A DNA stretch of 64,000 bases from Diacronema lutheri. Lineage: Eukaryota > Haptophyta > Pavlovophyceae > Pavlovales > Pavlovaceae. Under the pieces are notes generated by a model. The model was not told the origin of the DNA, made no database searches, and worked only from the letters and a program-made list of their open reading frames with translations. A program made the position numbers and the translations under genes. Of the stretch, positions 9,386 to 20,115 are shown one piece after another; positions within the stretch are counted from its first letter, which is position 1; every line of letters begins with the position of its first letter. The stretch is taken from contig JAGTXO010000049.1 of NCBI GenBank assembly GCA_019448385.1, forward strand, positions 112,501-176,500, given 5' to 3'.

Positions 9386-12300
9386 ATGGCCCCACCACGC
9401 AAGGGGCGCGCATCGCCAGCCGCGGGTGGGACGGACCGGCTACGCAAGATCACCGAGCTGTTCCCCGTGCTCTCCACTGTGGCCAAGCGTCCGTCCACTG
9501 GCGCGTCGCTCTCGCCCACGCGGCCTCCGTGCAACGCAAGTGCGCACGCGGGCGACCGTTCGCCGGCGCGTGCAGGGGACGCGCCGCTCGGCCCGCCCGA
9601 CGAGGGCGATCCGACGTCGCCCGCAGTTGACTACTCGTTTGGTCGGCTCGCGCGCAACACCAGCAGCCGGCCGCTGCCGGCGGCACGGCTCGAGAAGCTC
9701 GCGCGCGCGACGGCCAAGCCGCTGCGTGACGCGGGCGCCGACGTGGGCAACGCGCTCGCACCCGTGCGCGCCGGGCTCGGCGCGCAGGTGGTCGAATGTC
9801 TCGCGCCGGACGGCAAGCCAAAAGGTGGCAGCACGCTGCGCGCGCTGATCGACGCGCAGCTGCGCGCGCGCGATGCTGCCGCGCGCGACTCGGCTGAGCG
9901 CGCAGAGTGCTGCCTTGCGCCTCCGGACTTACCGCGCGTCGGCGAAGCCCAGCGGGGGAGGAGAGACGCGGCGCGTCCTGCGCTGCGCGGTGCCCCTCGC
10001 GAGGCGTCGTGCACGCTCGCGAGTGTGCTCGAGATGATCAGCATGGACGCGGCGCAGCCGAGCACGTGCGCGGACCCCGCGACGGATGGCAACGCGCCAG
10101 GCGAGACGACAGGCGGCGCTGAGTGGACGGGTTCTGGTGACGAGGGGACGCGCGCGTCCGCTGCCGCGCAGACGGTGTTACGGCCTGGCGCGTGCGGCGC
10201 GACGGCCTTTCTTCCGCACGCGCTCGCGCCAGCGCCCCACCGAATGCTCTCTGCGCCGCTGGATTGCGCGGCCGACAACGACACGGCCGTCGACACGGCC
10301 ATCGCCCTTCCCGCCAATTTCGCGCCGGGCGCGCATGCCGGCGCCGTCGCGGGGGCGGACACGGCCGCGCGAGCGCGAGCGCCGCTCCGCGAGCTCGATG
10401 CGAGTTCACGCGTCCCCTCGCTGCCCCGGACGCACGATGGCACCGCGCGTATATGCGCTCCGCCGCCCTCGCCTGCCGCGCTGAGCGGCGCACAGCCGGC
10501 GGGCGATGAGCTGCCGCCGCACGGCCTGCCGCACGCGATGCCAGCGCAGCGACGCGCTGAGGCGCTTGGTGCAGCGCGGATCGCGCCGCAGCCGCCGCCG
10601 CCGCCGCAGCCGCAGCCGCCGTGGTCGCGTGCCCCGCCGCCGCTGCCGCGCGCGCCCGAGGCGGTGCACCGAGCGGAAGCGTGGCGTGGGCCAGGGCGCA
10701 CACCTGCCGAGTCGACGCACGATGGCGCGGCAGAGGGCCCGTGCGCACCTCAGGACGCGGCGCGCGCCGCCGCTGCCGAGCTCGCCGCACTGGCCGCACT
10801 GTGGGGCGCAGCCCGAGACAGCACGTCCGCGCTCGAAGCGGCGGCCAGCTCGGCGGCGGCGTGCGGGTCGCTCGGCCGGTTCGCGCCCGGCGGCCTGACT
10901 GGCGTCGTGCTCGACGTGCTCGACGAGCTCGCCCGCACGGCCGGCGCTGACGGCTTTGCCGCGCCACCGGCAGCGCAGCTGCGCCTGCGTGTGCTTGCGA
11001 ATCTCCCGGACACGCCGGACCCATCGCGTGGCGCGCCGACACCCGACGCGCCCGCCGCGTGCGCGCCGAGCGCGTCGCCCGCGCGCTCGGCGCGCGCGTG
11101 CGTGCATGTCTGCCTGCGCGGCTCGTGGCTTGGGACGGCCGTGCGCGCGGGTGACAGCGTATCGATCGTGCTCACCGCGCAGCCGGGCGATGGCGGTGGC
11201 GAGGTTGGCAGCATGGGCTGGTTCGAGCGGCGTGGCACTGGGCCCATTATCATCGACGACGCTCAGAACTGGCTCGTCCTCAGGTGCGCACGCGCACACG
11301 CCGCGTCACGCCACGCCACCACGCGCGCCGCCTTCACCGCCGCCCGATGCGCGCGACCGGCGCCCACCGCGCTGCGCGTGCCCCCCTTCTCCCTCCCCCG
11401 CCCGCTCTCTCACCGCTCCATCCGCGCGCCAGGCCGTGCGAACTCGTCTCGGGGACAGAGCTCTCCGACAGTTACGCCTGTGCGCGCAGGGTCGTGCTAG
11501 GCCGCACGCACGCGTGCGCGGACGGGAGCGCCGTGCCGCTCATCGGCACGCTGCGCCACGCGCTCTTCGAGCGCCTCGCGCTCTCGTCGAGCGCGGCGCA
11601 GCGCGATGCAGCAGCGCCGTGCGCCTCGTCGACGGAGTCCACGCCGAGGCGCGCCGCGCCGCCGCATGCGCCGAACGCGGCCGAGCGCGCGGCGCTCGAC
11701 GCGCTCATCGCCGAGATCGTGCGCGCGCACCGCGCGGAGCTGCTCGCCGCCGGGCTGGCGGAGGCGGGCGCGACGGCTGCGTTGATCAGCGCCGCGCCCG
11801 CTCTGCTCGCGTGGCTGCGCGCGCACCTGCCGAGCAGCGCGCGCGAGCCGCGCGCGCTGCTGCCGCTGGCCGCGCTCGGCAGCGGCCTGGATGGGTGCAA
11901 GGTGGCGCTGGTTCGACCCATCTGCGCCGAGCTCGAGCTCGTCTCAATGGTGCTTGGTCTCAAGGGCAAGGTCGACCTCGTGCTCGACGCTGCGCTCGAG
12001 CTGCCGCCGCTGCCCACCGCGCGCGCCGGCGCGTGCGTACGCGCCGCCGCGCCGCCTGGCGCAGGCGCGGCCGAGCGTGGCGTGCTGCGCGTGCCGCTGC
12101 CCTTCGAGCTCAAGACGGGTGCGCACTGCTCGGACGCGGTGCAGATGCGCCACGGCGCGCAGGTGGCCACCTACACGCTCATGCTCAGCGAGCAGCTCGG
12201 CGTGCCCGTGCCCGCCGGTGCGCTCTGCTACCCGCTCGCGCCTGCGCCGCCGCCGCCGGGTCGCAGCGGCGGCGGCGGCGCCGCCGCCGCTGCCGCCGCC

Positions 12301-15262
12301 GCTGCGACTGCCGCCGCGGCGCACGGCGCGCCGGGCGCAACGTTGGCCGTGCGCGCGCCGCGGCTGCACGCGCTCCACTTGCTGCACGCGCGCAACAGCC
12401 TCGCCGCACACCTGCGCGCGGCGCCGCAGCGGCCGCCGCTTCCGCCGATGCTACGCGTCGAGGCTGCATGCGCGCGGTGCGCGATGCGCGCGCCGTGCAT
12501 GCTGGCGCACGCGCTGCTCGAGGGAGGCGATGCACACTCGTCGGGTGCGTCGCGCACCTTCGACGCGGAGACGCGGGCGGTGCGCGCATCGCCCGCGCTG
12601 CGCGAGTACGTGCGCGAGGCGGGCGCGCTTGTCGACGTCGAGCAGGCGCACGAGGTGCGCGCGCCGCCCGCGTCCGTCTGGCTCGAGCGCGGCGTGCGCG
12701 TCGAGCTTGGAGGCGCCGCGCCCGCGCCGCCGCTCGACGGCGAGACGCGTGGCGACGCGACCACGCCGCGCGCGCGTGACGCGGGCGAAATGGGCGCGGT
12801 CGACGGCGCGGGCGAGGGCGCGGGCGAGGCGCCGGCGCGCGCGCCGCTCGTGCTCGGCGCGCTCGAGGTGGCGGGCGGCGGGCCCGGACTCGGCGCGCGC
12901 GCCGATGAGCCCACCGACGGCGAGCGCGCGCGCGCGCGCGAGCGGCACGTGCTCCGGCTGCGCCGCGCCACCGACTGCCCGCCGGCGCTCGCGCTCCGGC
13001 CGCTCGACGCGCCCACCATCGATGGCAGGTCCTTGTGCGCGGGCGAGAGCGTGCGGCTCTCCCTTGAGCCGCGGCGCGGCGCGGCGCGGCTGCCGGCCGA
13101 GCCGCACGCGCGCGCGCGCTATGGTGTCGCGTGCGGGACGATAGTGCACATTTCACCGACCGAGCTTGCAATTGCGCTCGAGCAGCCCTTCGAGCCCATC
13201 CCGCACGCCGCGCCGTGCGACGCGCTGGCCGGCGCGAGCCGCGACGCAGCGGGCGACTGGGGGGCGGCGTATTGGGTGCGTGTCGACGCGCTCGTCGGCA
13301 CGCGCCTCTACGCGACGCAGCGCTCCAACCTCGCGTGGCTCGCCTCATCCGACGAGCCGATCGCCGCGCGGTTGCGTGAACTCATCGTCACGCTCGCGCC
13401 GCCGCGCTTTGCGCCCGACCCCATGCAATCGCAGCCGCAGCCGCCGCAGCCGTGGCCGCGCGATGGCGCGGCAACGGTCGCGGACGGCCCAGCGGAGGGC
13501 TGCGAGCGCGCGCGCGCCCCGCTCGCTGGCCTCAGCGCTCGCGTCGCGCATGGCGCGACGCCGGGCGGCGCGGCCGACGCGCCGTGCGACGGCGGCGGCG
13601 GCGGCTCCTGCGTCGATGGCGGCGTCGCGGCCGCGCTGCGCGCGCTCGCGGCGGACGACTCGCTGACGGCGGAGCAGCGCGCGGCGGCGCGCGCGTGCGC
13701 GCGCGCGCGTGATTACGCGATCGTCCTCGGTGTGCCGGGTGCGGGCAAGAGCTGCCTGATCGCCGCGCTCGTGCGCGCGCTCGCCTCCGCCGGGCTGCGC
13801 GTGCTCGTCGCGGCCAACGCGCACGCCGCGCTCGACCACATCCTGCGCAAGCTGCGCGACGACGGCAACGGCGGCGCTCGGGGCGGAGGCGAGGGCGCAC
13901 CGCCGCCATTTGTGCGCGTCGGCCCCGCCAGCCGCGCGCACGCGGACACGCGCGCGTGCGCGCTCGACGCGCTGCTCGCGGCCGCGCCGCTCGGCGGCGG
14001 CGCGGCGCTCGTGGCGCGCGCGCGCGTGTTTGGCGCGACAGTGCAGAGCTGCGCACACGGCGCGCTGCGCGCGGTCGCGCCCTTCGACGTGGCGATCATC
14101 GACGAGGCGGGCCAGGTCGCGCAGCCCGCTCTCCTCGGTGTGCTCCGTCTCGCGCGCCGCTTCGTGCTCGTCGGCGACCATTTTCAGCTGCCGCCCGTGC
14201 TGCGCGAGCGCGGCGTGCGCGGCGATGGCGGCGCGCGCGCCGGCGCGACGCTCGACACGGGCGGCGCGGACGACACGCGCGCGCCCGGCTCGCTCGCCGA
14301 ATCGATGATGGCTCGGCTCGCGCGCGCGCATCCGGCGGCGGTGAGCGCGCTGCGCCTTCAATGGCGGATGTGCTCAGAGGTGATGAGTGTGCCCAACGCA
14401 CTCTTTTACGCGCACCTGCTGCGCGCCGGCTCGGACGCCGTCGGCGCGCGCCGGCTCGCGCTCGACGCGCGCGCGCTCGGCGCGCTCGGCGGCGCTGATC
14501 GCGCGTGGGCGTGGGCGCGTGCCGCGCTCGACCCGGCGCAGCCGGTCGTCGTGTGCGATTCGGACGCGCTCGCGCGCGTGCACGGTGGGCCGCGCACGGC
14601 GGGCGGTACGACGCACGAGGCCGAGGCGCGCGTCGCGCTCGCGCTCGCCGCGTGCGCGCTGCGCGCCGGGCTCGCGCCGTCTGCCATCGCCGTGATCAGC
14701 CCGTACCGCGCGCAGCTGCGGCGCGTGCGCGAGCTGCTTGACTCGGCGTGCAGCGATGGCAGCGACGGCGCGCACTCCGCGCTGCCGACCGTCTCGGAGG
14801 GCGCGCTCGCCGCCCAGCTGCGCGCCGTCGACGCGCTCACCATCGACCAGAGCCAAGGGCAGGACCGGGTGCGCGCCACAGTGCGCGCGCGCGCCGCTCG
14901 CGCCGGGCGCGTGCCGCGCGCCACCGGCCGCTGACGCACGCCGCGCGTGCGCGTGCGCGCGCGCGCACGCGCAGGCATGCGTGATTGTCTCCCTCGCGAA
15001 GCACAATGCGCACGGCAACGTGGGCGCGCTTCTCGCCGACTGGCGTCGGCTCAACGTTGCGCTCACGCGCGCGCAGTGCAAGCTGATCGTGCTCGGCTCG
15101 CGCTCGACGCTCACGCGCGCGGCCGTGCCCGCGGCGCTCTTCGAACTCGCGCGCGCGCGCGGCTGGCTCCTCGAGCCCCCGCCCGACGCCGCCACCCTCG
15201 GCGCCTCTCGAGGCGTCTCCGCGGTTGAGAGTGTCCTCCCCCTTCAGGACCGGACGCGGTAG
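9386..15262 (+). CDS. DNA2: DNA2-type replication nuclease-helicase
   Basis: Three exons, 9386-11283, 11433-14868 and 14975-15262, join in frame to 1,873 residues. Exon 1 encodes a 630-residue disordered extension ending in WLVLR, and exon 2 continues with the DNA2 landmark [18 protein letters not shown]. The Cas4/RecB-like nuclease shows GTLRHALF (His), [10 protein letters not shown] (metal Asp), FELKTG (ExK) and QVATYTLML. Its 4Fe-4S cluster uses a Cys near residue 648 plus the [10 protein letters not shown] triplet near 977. The superfamily-1 helicase has GVPGAGKS (about 1398), IIDEAGQ (about 1522), [17 protein letters not shown] and [10 protein letters not shown]. After intron 2 it continues [15 protein letters not shown] and LNVALTRAQ, the last helicase motif. 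DNA2 trims Okazaki flaps and resects double-strand breaks. The extension is much longer than in yeast or human DNA2. Confidence 0.95.
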
Positions 15263-15444
15263 GGGTGGACACCCCCACCGGGATTCGCCCGCCGTCGCCG
15301 CCGCCCGCGCCGGCGTTGAGAGTCCTGGTCCGATTCGCGCCTTTTGGGCTTCTCGCCTCGTCGGTCTCCCGGAAAAGCGAACACCCGGACGGCCGGGCGA
15401 ATCCTGCGCCGCGGCGCTCTCGTCATCTCATTACGGGGTGGGCC

Positions 15445-17912
15445 ATGTGGACCTCGGTACGCGGAGCCCGCCGCGAGCTGAGAGCCACTGTGGCACGGGC
15501 GGGCCTGCGCGCAAGCGGCGCGGGCAGGCCGGTGGCGCGCTTCGCACTGCTACTCGTCGCTCACCTGCCGCTCCGCCCACCCCCCGCGCGCGCACCGGCA
15601 CCTGTGCCGCCTTGCCAATTCTGCGCGCGGAACCGCGCTCCACCCCGCCTGGTGCTCGCTCTCGCCGCGCGCGCGCCGCGTCGGCCGTTCTCGCGCGGTC
15701 GTCTTTTTGCTCGCGACGTGCTGCTGCCGGCAGGTGGTGCTTGCGGCCCTCTCCTTCTCGGCGCCCGTCTCGCGCGTCGGCCACACGAAGGTTGTGCGCA
15801 CGCGTGCCGATGTGCGCGCGTCGACCGCGACGCTCGTCACCAACGAGGTCGCGCTCGCGCGCGCGGCCGATGAGTCGCGCGGCCTGTCGATGGACTCGAT
15901 CGCCGCGGCGCACTCGGGCCACCTTGGCTTGCCGCTCGGCGCGGCGGAGGTGGGTGCGGTGCTCTTTGGTCAGGAGATGACCTTCAACCCGGAGGACCCC
16001 AAGTGGCTCAACCGCGACCGCTTTGTGCTCTCGGCGGGCCACGGCTCCATGTTCCTCTACTCGTGGCTGCACATGACGGGCTACAACCTGCCGCTCGAGG
16101 AGGTGAAGAACTTCCGTCAGCTCGACTCGCTCACGCCGGGCCACCCCGAGTTTGGGCACACGGAGGGCGTCGAGGCGACGACCGGCCCGCTCGGCACGGG
16201 CGTCTCGAACGCGGTCGGCATGGCGATGGCCGCCAAGATGGCGGCGGCCAACTACAACACCAAGGAGCACGCGATCTTCGACCACCACGTGTTCGCGCTC
16301 TGCGGCGACGGCTGCCTGCAGGAGGGCGTCTCCTTTGAGGGCATCTCGATCGCCGGCCACGAGAAGCTCGACAACCTGATCCTGCTCTACGACTCCAACA
16401 AGGTCACGCTCGACAAGATGGCCGATGTCACGCAGTCGGAGGACCACGCCGCGCGCTTCAAGGCGATGGGCTGGGACGTGTACGACGTCGACGGCCACGA
16501 CATGTCGCAGCTCGCCAAGGCCGTGCAGGACGCCAAGAAGAACGACAACGGCAAGCCCAAGCTGATCATCTGCAACACCATCATCGCCAAGGGCATCGAT
16601 GAGGTCGCCGGCACGTGCGCCGGCCACGGCGAGGCGGGCGTCGCGTTCACCGCCGCGTCGCGCGCGAAGCTCGGCCTGCCCGAGGAGAAGTGGTACGTCT
16701 CGCCCGACACCAAGGCCTTCTTCGCCACGCGCACGTCGGAGCTCAAGGCGCAGTACAAGGCGTGGAACGACAAGTTCGCCGCGTGGAAGGCGGCCAACGC
16801 CGACAAGGCCAAGATGCTGCAGATGGCCGTCAACCAGGAGGTGCCCGCCGACCTGCTCAGCCAGATCCCTGTCTTCAAGCCGGGCAAGTACGCGACGCGT
16901 AACGCTGGCGCGACGGTGCTGCAGCCGGTCGCCAAGGCGATCCCCTACTACGTCTCCGGCTCGGCCGACCTGCACGGCTCGACCAAGAACCTCATCAAGG
17001 ACGGCGGCGACGTGTCGAGCAAGAACTGGGCGGGCCGCAACCTGTACTACGGCATCCGCGAGCACGGCATGGGCGCGATCATGAACGGCTTCGCCTACTA
17101 CGGCCTCAACAAGATCTCGGGCGCGACCTTCCTCGTCTTCTGCGACTACCTGCGCGGCGCGCTGCGCGTCGCGGCGCTTACGCACCTGCCCGTCACCTAC
17201 ATCCTCACGCACGACTCGATCGGCGTTGGCGAGGACGGCCCGACCCACCAGCCCGTCGAGGCCGTCTCGGCGCTCCGCGTGATCCCCAACATGGACGTGA
17301 TCCGCCCGGCCGACGCCGAGGAGACGGCCGGCGCCTTCGTGCAGTCCGTCACGCGCACCGACGGCCCGACCGCGCTCATCCTCTCGCGGCAGGACCTGCC
17401 CACCCTCGACGACATCCCGGTCGACGTGCGCCGCACGGGCGTGATGAAGGGCGCGTACATCGCCGTCAAGGTGCGCGCGCGCGCGCGCCGTTACGTGCGC
17501 GGCCCAAACGCCCCCTGCTCACGCGCTGTGCTGCTGCGCCGCGCGCGCGCGCCGCTCGCGCCCGCAGGAGACGAGCGCGCTCGAGAAGATCATCATCGCG
17601 TCGGGCTCTGAGGTGCACCTCGCCGTCGACGTGGCGAAGAAGCTGGGCGGCGGCATCCGCGTCGTCTCGATGCCGTCGATGGAGATCTTCGAGCGCCAGC
17701 CGGACGCGTACAAAAAGGAGGTGCTGCCGCCGTCGTGCACCAAGCGCGTCGCGGTCGAGGCGGGCGTGACCGCGCACTGGTACAAGTACGTCGGCCTCGA
17801 GGGCAAGGTGCTCGGCACCGACTCGTTCGGCCTCTCCGCGCCGGGCAACCTTGTCTTTGACAAGTTCGGCATCAACGCGGCGGGCGTGGAGAAGCTCGTG
17901 AAGTCGATCTAA
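15445..17912 (+). CDS. TKL: Transketolase, probably plastid-targeted
   Basis: Exons 15734-17470 and 17568-17912 are certain. Motifs include [27 protein letters not shown], the thiamine-diphosphate loop [14 protein letters not shown] to [23 protein letters not shown] with the catalytic Glu, and [15 protein letters not shown]. The enzyme moves two-carbon ketol units in the Calvin and pentose-phosphate cycles. The frame before 15734 has no ATG. The only upstream ATG (15445) would give a 12-base exon (MWTS) joined in phase 0 by a gt (15457) to ag (15733) intron, yielding 697 residues and a leader reading [20 protein letters not shown]. That first exon is inference. The leader is followed by an Arg/Thr-rich stretch as in a bipartite plastid presequence. 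Intron 2 (17471-17567) is 97 bp. Confidence 0.93.
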
Positions 17913-18587
17913 GCGCGCGCGGTGACCAGGACTCATCGGCCAGAGCGCGCCTGCACCATGCCTGCACCTCGGCCATCCCGATCTGCGGCAGCGCCAGCGT
18001 TGCGCGCACGGCTCAGACTCTGGCCGCCGGGTCTGGCGCCTTGTTCCGCCGCCGGATGGGCGGCGAGCACACACGCATGAGACGAGTGGCCTGTTATTTC
18101 GGCGTCAAGCCCGGAAAATCCGATCCGTCCATTCCAGATGCGCAGCGGTGCTGCGGCGGCGTGGGGGGCGGCGAGCAGCGGGCGTGCTGCTCGAGACGAG
18201 GCCGGAGCGAGCGGACGGCGCCCTGGCCGCCGGCGCAGGCGACGCGTGCCGACGAGCCGAAGCGAGCGCCCGTGATCCGAGCGGCGGTTGGAGCGGGCCG
18301 GCTGGTGCGGTGCGCTCGGCAGTGGGCGGCGCCGTGCACGAGCGCGCCGCGCGTGTCTCGCGTCGCCAGCCGCGCACGACCTGCACAAAGACCGCGTGGC
18401 GTCGACCGCTGCGCGGCTGTGCCGCGCGTCAACGCCGGCGGCGCTTTGGACCGTGCGCGCTGCTACCATCGGCACGGGCGCCGCCGGCTCCGCGGGCGGG
18501 GCTGCGGGCGCGGGCGCCACCGCCACCGGCGTGGGCGCCGCTGAGCGCCGAGCGCCGCGCGGCGCCGCGCGGCAACCGGCCGTGCCC
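17913..18587. other. Unassigned 675-bp interval between convergent genes
   Basis: The stretch lies between the transketolase stop and the minus-strand stop at 18588. No frame gives a recognisable product. A TCCGA-type element, GGAAAATCCGATCC (18112-18125), is followed by ATG 18138, and the + strand frames after it stay open for about 150 codons in pieces. A short, spliced unknown gene is therefore possible but not demonstrated. Confidence 0.35.
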
Positions 18588-19868
18588 CTATAAACGCTTC
18601 CCGCCCTCAAAGCTCTCGAGCAGCAGCTGCGCAGCCATGCGCTCCTCCGCCTCAAGCGCCGACCGGTCCGGCTGCTCGTCGGCCGACGGCCCTCTGCGCG
18701 GCGCGAGCTTGAGCAGCCTCCGGACCGGTCCGGGCGTCACGCGCTGGAGCAGCGCGCGCAGTGCGTTTGCGACGGCTCGGCGGTTGGATGCGGTCTCGAC
18801 ACGGTTGAGATCGGCGCGCGTCTCGAGGCGCGCGCGGCGCGCGAGTCGCGCCCGCTGCACCTTCTCCGCGTCGAAGCGGTACTCGTCGAACTGCCACGAG
18901 ACCTGCTGCAGCTCGGTGCGCACCTGCCGCAGCTCGGCCTTGAGCGCGTCGGAGCGCGCTGACGCCAACGCGAACTTGCGTGCCGAGTTGGCCGCGTCGG
19001 CTTCCGCCGCGCTCGCGCGCGCGCCGGACGAGCGCAGGTCGTCCTGCGCGTACTCGAGCGCGTCCTCGAGCGAGTGCTTGGCCGAGAGCAGCGCCTTCAC
19101 CTGCTCGCCCAGCTCGGCCGTTCGTGTGCGCATCTCACCCATCTCGCCCTCGAGCCGCGCGCGGCTCAGCTCGAGGACGGTCACGCGGCCGCGCGCCTCG
19201 CGCTCCTGCAGCGCCTTTTGGGCGAGGAGCGCCTCGAGCGAGCCGATCGTTGCGCCCGCCGCCGCAAGCCGCTCGCTCGCCGCCGCCTCTGCCGCGGCGA
19301 GCCGCTTGTCCGCGGCGGCGAGCCGCTCCGCCGCGGCCGCCTCAGAGTCAGCGAGGCGCAGCTCGGCGGCGGCGAGGCGCTGCGCGGCCTCGGCGTCGCG
19401 CGCCGCCGCCTGCATCGCCATGCGCTCCGCGTCCGCCATCGCGCGCCCAAGCTCCGCCGCCGCGCCCTCGGCAGCTCGCGCGGCGGCGGCCTCGACCGCG
19501 GCGATCCGCCCAAACGCGTCCGAGAGCTTCGCGCGCAGTTCGACGAGCTGCTCGTCTTTGAAGCGGACGAGCTGCTCGAAGCGCAGGCTTGCAGACTGCA
19601 CGAGCATCTCGCGCGCCTCGCCCAGCTGCTCGTTGCGCACGCTGCGCAGCTGCTTGGCCAAGTCGGCGGCGCTGCGCGCGCCGGAGAGGCCGCCGGCCGC
19701 GCGCTCCGACGCGCGCGTCTCCGCCCGCGCCTCGCCGCCTTGCTCAGGCCCGGCAGCGCAGGCGCGCGTCGCGCACGGGCGCGCGCGCGGCGCGCGTACG
19801 CTTGGCACGCCCACTCGCGCGCCGAGCGTCGACGCCGCGAGGCACAGCAGGATCACGCGCCGCATCAC
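18588..19868 (-). CDS. Coiled-coil protein with N-terminal signal sequence
   Basis: The 426-residue product starts MMRRVILLCLAASTLGARVG, a clear signal peptide, followed by an Arg/Ala/Pro/Thr-rich stretch to about residue 60. That combination is what secondary-plastid bipartite leaders look like, so the plastid or secretory lumen is likely (inference). Residues about 65-330 are continuous Ala/Glu/Leu/Arg heptads (for example ERLAAADKRLAAAEAAASERL), a long parallel coiled coil. The C-terminal 90 residues are basic with two predicted helices (RRAVANALRALLQRVTPGPV). No enzymatic motif is seen. It could be a structural or tethering protein. The start at 19868 is 247 bp from a divergent gene, and that gap is largely occupied by an inverted-repeat element. 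Confidence 0.75.
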   Translation of the reverse strand: MMRRVILLCLAASTLGARVGVPSVRAPRARPCATRACAAGPEQGGEARAETRASERAAGGLSGARSAADLAKQLRSVRNEQLGEAREMLVQSASLRFEQLVRFKDEQLVELRAKLSDAFGRIAAVEAAAARAAEGAAAELGRAMADAERMAMQAAARDAEAAQRLAAAELRLADSEAAAAERLAAADKRLAAAEAAASERLAAAGATIGSLEALLAQKALQEREARGRVTVLELSRARLEGEMGEMRTRTAELGEQVKALLSAKHSLEDALEYAQDDLRSSGARASAAEADAANSARKFALASARSDALKAELRQVRTELQQVSWQFDEYRFDAEKVQRARLARRARLETRADLNRVETASNRRAVANALRALLQRVTPGPVRRLLKLAPRRGPSADEQPDRSALEAEERMAAQLLLESFEGGKRL

Positions 19869-19930
19869 CCGAACCCTCTTTCGCTGCTGCCCTCTGGCGG
19901 CGACCTCGGCGCGGCCCTTCCTTCCGCCCC

Positions 19931-20070
19931 GAATAATATACTAACGACGCTTACAGGCGGGTCAGCAGGAGGGGCGCGCACGGGGCCGAGGCTGGACAGT
20001 CAGGAAGTGCGCTGCGCACTTCCTGACCCCATCCGTCGACCCGTCGGAAAGCGTCGTTAGTGAATAATAA
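19931..20070. repeat. MITE-like inverted-repeat element, copy 1
   Basis: The left end TACTAACGACGCTT (19939-19952) and the right end, whose reverse complement is ACTAACGACGCTTTCCGACG (to 20061), form terminal inverted repeats about 120 bp apart. The core is a perfect 14-bp palindrome with one central base (19999-20027, GTCAGGAAGTGCGC and its complement). GAATAATA flanks both ends (19931-19938 and 20062-20069), an 8-bp direct repeat like a target-site duplication. Related half-copies lie at 51510 and 61456. The element occupies the divergent promoter between genes starting at 19868 and 20116. Confidence 0.7.
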
Positions 20071-20115
20071 TAATATCGGGCCTGATTTCGAGTTTTGCGC
20101 ACGACGTGGCGCGCC

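Noticed and set aside
11284-11432. Two separate genes instead of one DNA2 gene
   Set aside because: The frames join at a good gt-ag intron exactly inside the conserved WLVLRP..LVSGT block of DNA2, so one gene is far more likely.
15431-17248. 605-codon minus-strand frame opposite transketolase
   Set aside because: Mirror frame of a highly conserved enzyme; Val/Arg/Asp-rich without motifs.
18041-18544. Arg/Gly-rich frames between transketolase and the coiled-coil gene
   Set aside because: Composition equals that of shadow frames elsewhere; no motif in any frame. Reported only as an unassigned interval.
19939-19946. TACTAAC in the repeat element read as an intron branch point (introner idea)
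   Set aside because: The copies are intergenic and lack matching donor and acceptor sites around them; kept only as a coincidence to test.
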